DNA of 64,000 nucleotides from Acanthosoma haemorrhoidale (Eukaryota; Arthropoda; Insecta; Hemiptera; Acanthosomatidae): contig OV884013.1 of assembly GCA_930367205.1 (NCBI GenBank), forward strand, positions 118,396,706 through 118,460,705, written 5' to 3'. The stretch's first letter is position 1, and every line of letters begins with the position of its first letter. The notes beneath the pieces were generated by a model. The model ran no database searches. It had not been told where the DNA came from and saw nothing but the letters and a program-made list of their open reading frames with translations. The position numbers were made by a program, and so were the translations under genes. Of the stretch, positions 57,330 through 64,000 are shown one piece after another.

Positions 57330-58780
57330 CACTTCGGAAGCTTCTTTTCCGTGACATTCATGAATGCATTTTGAAACAGTCCCTTTATGAACTACAGCAG
57401 TAATCCATCATGTGCGTATCCCATCTTCCTTGGTAGTGGACCTCTATAGCTTTAATATCCTGGTGAAATTTTTCACACTTGTTCCTCACTGGAGTCTCCT
57501 AAATTTTCAGGAAAATGGCCTAAGTTGCTGCGTAAATACTCCACCTTAATGTTACACCCACACTCATGTTACACACCTAAGGGGTTTGAAACTGTTAAGC
57601 ATCTCGTTTACCAGTTCATCAAAGTTTTCAGCTTCTGCCCTGAAAATTTCAGACAACTGCAACAAATGGAGGATTTTCTCCAAGCCTCACTCATCAAATT
57701 TACGAAGGCATTAAGGTGGATCCTTAATGAGTTGTCTTATTTGTGGGGTTTAAAATATTCCTGCTTTATTTCCGTTCTCAACAGAGGCATATTCTCCATA
57801 TATATGCAAAGCATAATCCTTTCTTATCAAGAGCCTTTACAAACTGCTTCTTAAAGCTTAGCTATATATGCAGTGGAGGAAAGATGATTTTCTGTCTTTC
57901 AACCAAGTGGTCGTTAATGACATTCTTTTCCCCTAAGTCCCTGTTTTGTCTCTTAGGCCACTCATTTCTAAACCAGTGGCGTGTTTTGTCTGCTATCCCA
58001 GAGGCACAAAAAACAAGGATATTTAGTGTGGCCACTTTGCTGTCCAAGGAGAAAGTTTACCATTTTTAAGTCCACACAAATCACCCATTGATGTTCATAA
58101 TACTTTATCTTACCCAAGACTATGTCTTATATTCTTCTTTCATTTTCGCTGAATGATTAATTGGTATTGAACCATGTTTATTCCCATTGTGTAGAAGGAA
58201 ACATTTCAAACTTTGCTTTAAGCTGTACATAAATAGGCGTCGATCATCTGCAAAATAGTCAGGAAGGCCCATTATTTCCAGGAGTCCTCTAACTTTTTGA
58301 CAGGTTGAGATCTCTGGTGAGGTCATTTAACTCATCCTGGTTGAAACGATGAGGAATTCATGACATCCCCTCAGAACAATTGTCACCTTCATTAGTATCA
58401 TAAGGGTGATAAGAGGGACAACACTCGTCCTCACAGAGCTCTGGTAGCTGGTGAAACGTTGGGACTTCATTTGAGTGAGGGACCGGTCGTCTTGCAGAAA
58501 CTAAATCAGGATAAGTCCACACCATAAATAATAAATCCACGATTCATTCCAGTAATATTTACCAAGTAGAAATACCAGTCATCGAAGTGGTTTTTGGGTT
58601 CTCTCAAAATCATCGGTACACCAAATTTCAAACTTTTTATTTTCCCGGTTGTCCACTATCGCAAATGTTCTGTACAAGTTGTACACACCTGATGAAGTAC
58701 CAAGGTTTTATCTTTATCGCTAAGCCTAACAACAAAGTAACCAAAATAAGCTCTCTTTGCAAAGACACTAACAGTTTTAA
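57330..58780 (-). pseudogene. Decayed copy of a dispersed arthropod protein family of unknown function
   Basis: Minus-strand pieces in order: VCTTCTEHLRY-like with FVVRLSDKDKTLVLHQ (about 58740-58650), then WTYPDLVSARRPVPHSNEVP (about 58525), then SLKCFLLHNGNKHGSIPINH (about 58200), CVDLKMVNFLLGQQSGHTKY and PCFLCLWDSRQN (about 58080-57985), LGEKNVINDHLVERQKIIFP (about 57935), PQIRQLIKDPP, LVNEMLNSFK, and finally ENLGDSSEEQ with a HQD-type and a DYC-type piece (about 57510-57400). I recognise this chain (S.KAVLLHNGN, CFLCLWDSR, GEKNV..ALVDP.K...PPLHI, SEEQGERFHQDI..M...Y.GRW) from a repeated protein found in many arthropod genomes, presumably element-encoded. At least six frameshifts or stops make this copy dead. 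Function unknown. Confidence 0.72.
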
Positions 58781-58788
58781 CCTGTTCT

Positions 58789-58793
<5 letters not shown>

Positions 58794-58834
<41 letters not shown>

Positions 58835-58842
58835 TATATTAT
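58794..58842. repeat. (TA)n microsatellite
   Basis: About 24 TA dinucleotides with one G interruption near the right end. Confidence 0.95.
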
Positions 58843-60464
58843 TCCATTATAGATGTACTACATATGTTTCAGATGTGAAATTTAGTTCATAATTGATCTA
58901 AAAAAGTTGGTGAAAATTTTTTAATATCTACTTTCACGTCTTTGAAAAAAATTGCATTTTCTTTTATATACCGTTGCAAGGTGGTCTCAAAAAGTGGCAA
59001 TCCTATCAGTACGGTATAACAAACAAAAGACGACTAAAAAAAAAAATAACAGTTCTTGAGAAGCTGTAGACTGAAGAAGCTTTATAACATCTGTCATTGG
59101 AAGTATCCGAGTTTCTACAGTATCTGTTTCCTTTGCAGCAACTAACCAACCCAGTGTTTAACACTGGCCCTACCACCCCTCCCGCATCGATGGCAACAGA
59201 CTGTCGGGGAAAAATTAGGTTAAGAATTAGTATGTAAGTTAGTTTTAAGGTTGATCAAAAAGGTGAGCCCCATCACCTTTATTAGTCAGTTCAGCCCAGT
59301 CACGTATAATGTTTATCATTATACTTGTTTATTCATAATATAATTTTTATAAAATAACAAAACCTGTATATAATGTAGCGATGCTACAGGAAATACAAAA
59401 ATAAATAGATTCGCCTGAGGATCTATAATTATCTGTAAATTTAAAGGAGCTATGAAAAAAACAAAAAACAAGCGAAACTGCACCAACAGCAATTTAAAAA
59501 GCTAAAAATTTAAATTTTCATTTTATAGCATTATTGTTCCTAAAATTTCAGCATGTCGATGTCTCTCCTTTTTTTTTAAATATAGTCTATTCGTATCTAG
59601 TACGTCATTGTATTAATTTAAATATTAGATTACTCACAATTTATAACCCAACCTTCAGTCTTTTAATTGTACAGTCCTTTATCTGTCTTTTAAAGTATTT
59701 TATTTATAAGTGTTCCTGTTCCATGATAACTCGAAAAGGCAATTGTTATAAAAAAAAATTAATTATTAGTCGAATAGTGAAGAGTTTACACTTTCTTAGA
59801 AGGGAATATTAAGCTTTTCCAATAGAAACAAGTGTACAAGTAGCAGCCATGATCAAGGTGAAATCCAGTCAGTGATATGTCCGGATTTTTCGTTCCTCTC
59901 AGGGGAGAACTGAGCGTATAAAAGAATTACGCGGTTTATGTGCGCAGAGGAAGACCTTCCTGGCCGAGTCAGTGACCCTCAAATAAATTTTCAATAGAGA
60001 GCCTGACGGTATAGAACAAATAGAAGAAATTACGAGGGGACCATATTCCTCCCCCGCCCCCCCCCCTCTCAGCTGGCAGCTCCATTCCCCTAATCCAAAG
60101 ATAAATTGTTAACTGTAACTTACACTGGCTTTCTGCTTTTATTAGAGGTTCAGCTCTTGATAACTGTACCCGGCTTATCGAATTAGGAAAATGTGCTTTT
60201 ATCTCCATTGATCGGAGGAAGAAGAAATTTGAGACAAGATTATTTTTCTCACAATTAGATTTTAAGATCGCAGAAGTGATTTCTTATTACTGGGATAAAT
60301 ATCAAACGAAGCCGTTTATGGAGTGCTTTGAAATGAATTATTCAAACCCTCAACCCTCTGATCCAGATCCCCATGGCGCCCGGCGACTGTTGAGCCCACT
60401 CATAATCCAGATCGCCAGCACCATGGCTATAGATACAAATTAAGTCCTTAGAAAAATGTTACGT
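58843..60464. other. No gene recognised
   Basis: AT-rich, with a C-rich run at 60051-60067. Short frames (59534-59812, 59969-60208) have no motif. Confidence 0.4.
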
Positions 60465-60474
60465 AAATTATTTT

Positions 60475-61343
60475 TTTTAATTAGTTCAATTCACCCACTG
60501 CCGCAAGTCTTGTCTAATAGTTTATTTGAACTCCATTCCTCTCTCTGTATCCGAGACATTACGGTACTTAGGCTTCTATCTAAACAAACAACTGACCTGA
60601 AACCCATACACGAGGCTAAAAAGACAAGAACTAAACAGACGCTTTGGACAACTGTGCAGACTACTTCAAATGACATCCTATCTCTCAATAGAAAATTAAC
60701 TGTTAATTTATAAAGTTATACTTAAGCCTCTAAAATCTAGACATACGGAATATAGCTATGGGGGACAGCGACTCCAATCAAAAGTCTTGAGAACAATAGT
60801 GAATTCCCCTTGTTACGTCAGCAACAAAACCCTTCATAACGACCTTAATATACCCTACATTCTAGAACTCATCCCTTCCAAGTTTATGAAATTCCATAGT
60901 AACCTATCCAACCACCCTGATCCCGTTGCACTGCTGGCTGAGTGGTGTCTCATCCCCATAATCGTCCTCGGAGACTGAAACGGCAGTGGCCTCGTGACCT
61001 GCTATAAATGCGTAACAGTGAGAGTCCTGCCAATGGCCAGTTTCTCCAATCATGTCCTGAGCATATGTGGCTCTCTCGCTCTTCGTCAGCCTCCACTAGC
61101 TCGTATCAGGTAATGCGGCTGACGGAGGAGCGTGGGGGACTTCCCAAGACTCCACTTTCTCTTTCGCATGTGTGGGAGGTGACAACCATGTGGATTTGAG
61201 AGGTATCTGGGCTGTTTGTAAATACTGTACGAATGAGCGAGTGAATGAAAATCGTAAACATGGTATGAATGAAAACATTTATCATAATTACTTATTGCCC
61301 AATGAGACAGATTGTAATTTCATAATAATAAAGTAGTTTAAGA
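60475..61343 (+). mobile_element. Jockey-like LINE 3' fragment with probable 10-bp target duplication
   Basis: AAATTATTTT at 60465-60474 is repeated at 61344-61353. The duplication is AT-rich, so it is less certain than the others. Between lie the last third of ORF2 (VRYLGFYL-like stretch near 60560, then VSNKTLHNDLNIPYILELIP near 60817) and the complete 3' region, ending ATAATAATAAAGTAGTTTAAG. ORF2 carries several stops and frameshifts. There is no poly(A) tail; 11 bp separate AATAAA from the right repeat. Confidence 0.8.
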
Positions 61344-61353
61344 AAATTATTTT

Positions 61354-62210
61354 ATTATCAGTTTGAAAAGATATTTCGACAGTTTAATATCATTGAGTCA
61401 ATAGTGACGTTTTTTATTAATCCTTGTACTTATGATGTAGCCAAAATTAATGCTATTGGAGAGTTCGTTCAAGTATTGCCAGAAAAACTGTAGCTGTAAA
61501 ATCTTCAGAACGACATCGACTTATATCCAATACATGTGGTGAAAACATCTCAAATATTGTTGGGAGATATGAAAAAAACATCATACTAGATAAAACATTT
61601 TCAGTTCCACATACTTCAACAATGACTATCATACAATCAAAGTACAGATGGATATCCACTTGCAGATGAACAAATCGATGTTTAGTTATTCATGAGAGTA
61701 TAATTTGATGAGTAGGAATATCATAATACTCTCCAAATTATGAAGCTATGTTCGACGAAATTCAGTGACAAGGAGCAACGAAAAATGTTGTAAACTATTT
61801 TATTTATTATTAAATAATTTTTTGTTTTCCAAAAGAGCATAAACAATCTTCTATCTTCAATAATCTTTTTATTTTGAACCAATATAATATAATCTTTGAT
61901 AATTTGATAATTATAAAAGTACTTCGACTCATTGACCAATTATAGAATACATTTAAATATATATATATTGCCAAACCCGAAGGCTCTACTTTCAAACAAC
62001 TACTGGACAACCATTGTACCGAGTAAGTCTGTCTGTTCTTCGACAACATTTCACTACATATATTGAATTTTTTTTATCTACTACTTGACCTAAATATTAG
62101 ACAAATTGGATTCTGTCTAGAATTTAATTGTAGTAAATGCTATTACTGATTTTTTTTTGTCAAGAAATAGTGTCAAATTTAATTATATTAATTTTTTTTT
62201 TTTTTTCTAG
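61354..62210. other. No recognised gene; one open frame without start
   Basis: A plus-strand frame at about 61461-61672 (RKTVAVKSSERHRLIS..., no Met start) is open for 70 codons but has no motif I recognise. Confidence 0.4.
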
Positions 62211-62212
62211 TT

Positions 62213-62740
62213 AGAATTTCAGGATGAGGGAGAAATATAAAATATTTAAGGTGATCGGATCCTTGTACTAGGAGGACCTGCTTGAAGGTGGTGTGAGAGG
62301 AGTAAGGAGTGTGGGAATCCTTGTTGTAGGTTGATTGTTACGGTACAGTGGTACCACCCAACTGGTGGCTGGGCATAGAGTCTTCTCTAGGCATGTAGTG
62401 CAGTCGTAGTTAGTATGATATCAGTGAGGGTGCCCCTTAGAGGCTTGTTGTTAGTGGGCCAAGCGCCGTGATGTCAACCATTTGGTCTGCTTTACTCAAT
62501 CTTGTGAGTTGCCATCGTGCCGGTAGCGGTGGTGGTGTCATGTCTCGGAAGAGAGGGTTTAGACTCTGCTTCATCGAGTCGAAGAACTTGATGTGACGTC
62601 GTCTGATGGCTTCGGTGATGGTGGGGAGCTCAAACTTTTCGTGCATGTCGGAAGCCTTCATTTCACGGAAAGGGGTATGCCACAGTGCCGTTCGCAGGAT
62701 GTTGTTCTGGAAGCTCTGGAGGCGAGTTATTATTATTTGT
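62213..62740 (-). pseudogene. LINE ORF2 C-terminus and 3' region (minus strand)
   Basis: On the minus strand, ITRLQSFQNNILRTALWHTP resembles the RLQ.FQNKVLR..V.APWY region near the end of jockey-like reverse transcriptase ORFs. DMHEKFELPTITEAIRRRHI, KFFDSMKQSLNPLFRDMTPP and a 3' region with GGATCCTTGTACTAGGAGGA follow on. It is a sister of the 40742-41112 fragment and is 5'-truncated. Confidence 0.7.
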
Positions 62741-64000
62741 ACGTATTCTATATGTATATAATTATATGTAGACAACTGTGACGAACGGGACCGAAGTGTT
62801 CTTCTTCTATCGTGCCTCTATAAAACAAAATTTCTCACTGCTACCGCATATGCATGAATACAAGTTGAAAATTAAAAGACAATTCACTATTAAGTTCACG
62901 AAAAATAATATCGTGGATTAGTTACACGCAAGAGCCCATAAATCCGTATTTCGCTAATATGCAATTAAATCTATATAATGTATTTGCTCTGTCAAAGGGA
63001 GTTAAATAAGAAAAATCAATGAACCAGTTGGATTTCTAACGTCAGAAGTTTAAAAGGTCCCGGACTTGGAAAGTAATGAGTTATTTCAAAGAAGTGGGGG
63101 TAAACCTCTTCGGGAGTGGACTCCTCTACCGGATGGTATTTTCTTCTTGAGCGAGTCCTGAGTGGAGAAGATCAAAACTGACGATTGCTAAAAAACATAA
63201 TTTTATTTTTTTCTCATAGAAAGGAGAAGAAATTATACTTCTTCTTAACTCTCATTTCAAAGTTGAAGATTTATCTTATTAGTGGTTATAGATCCGAGAA
63301 GGAGCCCTGAGAAGAAAAAATGTTTCAAATTTAAAAAAGGAACTTATCTTGGATATTCAAAGCAATTTAAAAATAATAATTTAAATATTTTGCAGGTCTA
63401 AAATGGCATTGCTTCAATGCCCAAAGCACTTCCCTTAACTTTATAAACTTCCAGAAATGGTAGCACAACTTGATCCCTCATCTTCCCCTTTTCGTTCCTT
63501 CCCTTAGCACAAGTTGGGAAGTAGAGCTGATAATCGTTTTAATTCCCTTAACTTAAACTTAACTGTAATAACTTTTTATTTCTTAAATATACCTTTATAA
63601 ATAAGTTTTAGTATTTTCTTATAGTATTAAGTTATACAATATACTTTGAATAAACACTGCACTTTTCATGTAAATGTCTATGATATAACCACCTACTGAC
63701 ATGTGGGACTGTGGTGCCTCCTGGGTACGGGGGAGTTAGGGATCTGCTCTTTGTACTCTCTCGGGATCGCATCAGTGGGCTCCACAAACATACAAACAAC
63801 AGCGTTGATGACCTGAGGGATACAACTCGAAGTAACAACTAGTTATACCCCCTGCATGTTATTGGTTGGTATATATTGAGATTAATTTGAGATGTAAGCG
63901 CTTGTAATAGTTTGCAGTTTAGTATAATATTTTATTGTTAGAAAATCGTATTGGTAGAGTCACCTATTTTTCGTTTGTAATTGGTTCATCAAATGTACAA
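62741..64000. other. No gene recognised
   Basis: AT-rich. A coding-looking plus-strand stretch at about 63700-63835 (CGTVVPPGYGGVRDLLFVLS) is short and unmatched, and is probably an element fragment. Confidence 0.4.

Noticed and set aside
63632..63838. 68-aa minus frame and coding-like plus frame
   Set aside because: Short, no recognised motif; listed only as unassigned sequence.

Overview
This window looks like non-genic, repeat-dense DNA of an insect nuclear genome, probably a hemipteran-type lineage. That placement is an inference from AT richness, the retrotransposon and transposon families present, and the lack of any recognisable host exon. I found no convincing single-copy host gene, rRNA, complete tRNA or CRISPR array. 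Almost everything that can be named is a mobile element or a tandem repeat.

Layout. 0-3.4 kb: an LTR copy, a broken mariner transposase and a DUF4817-type transposase N-terminus. 3.4-6.9 kb: an errantivirus-like (Ty3/gypsy) element with tRNA-type primer site, gag and env remnants but no visible pol. 7.3-9.8 kb: a complete hAT transposon with 8-bp target duplication, terminal repeats and an uninterrupted 601-aa transposase, the only clearly intact protein gene here. 10-17.2 kb: an unrecognised broken protein and three LTR copies, one a solo LTR with perfect 5-bp duplication. 14-15.3, 24.8-29.3, 30.4-31.3 and 50.2-50.6 kb: internally deleted copies of one IS630/Tc1-mariner-like family. Two of these copies were later hit by a jockey-like LINE, with 11- and 13-bp target duplications. 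17.8-19.5 kb: a large inverted repeat. 20.6, 24.2, 37.6, 41.1/42.7 and 46-47 kb: minisatellites and GA microsatellites. 34-35 kb: a LINE fragment between diverged 54-bp direct repeats. 43.2-44.0 and 56.3-56.7 kb: pogo/Tigger-type remnants. 50.7-54.7 kb: about 29 copies of a 138-bp satellite with a 12-monomer higher-order period. 57.3-58.8 kb: a decayed copy of a dispersed arthropod protein family of unknown function. Further LINE 3' ends lie at 17.2, 23, 40.7, 44.6, 60.5 and 62.2 kb.

The nested insertions give a relative history. The IS630-like copies came first, then the jockey-like LINE inserted into two of them. The hAT copy looks youngest because its frame is open and its target duplication is perfect. 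The genes do not form a pathway; the window records successive transposon activity. All family names rest on motifs read by eye and were not confirmed by database search.
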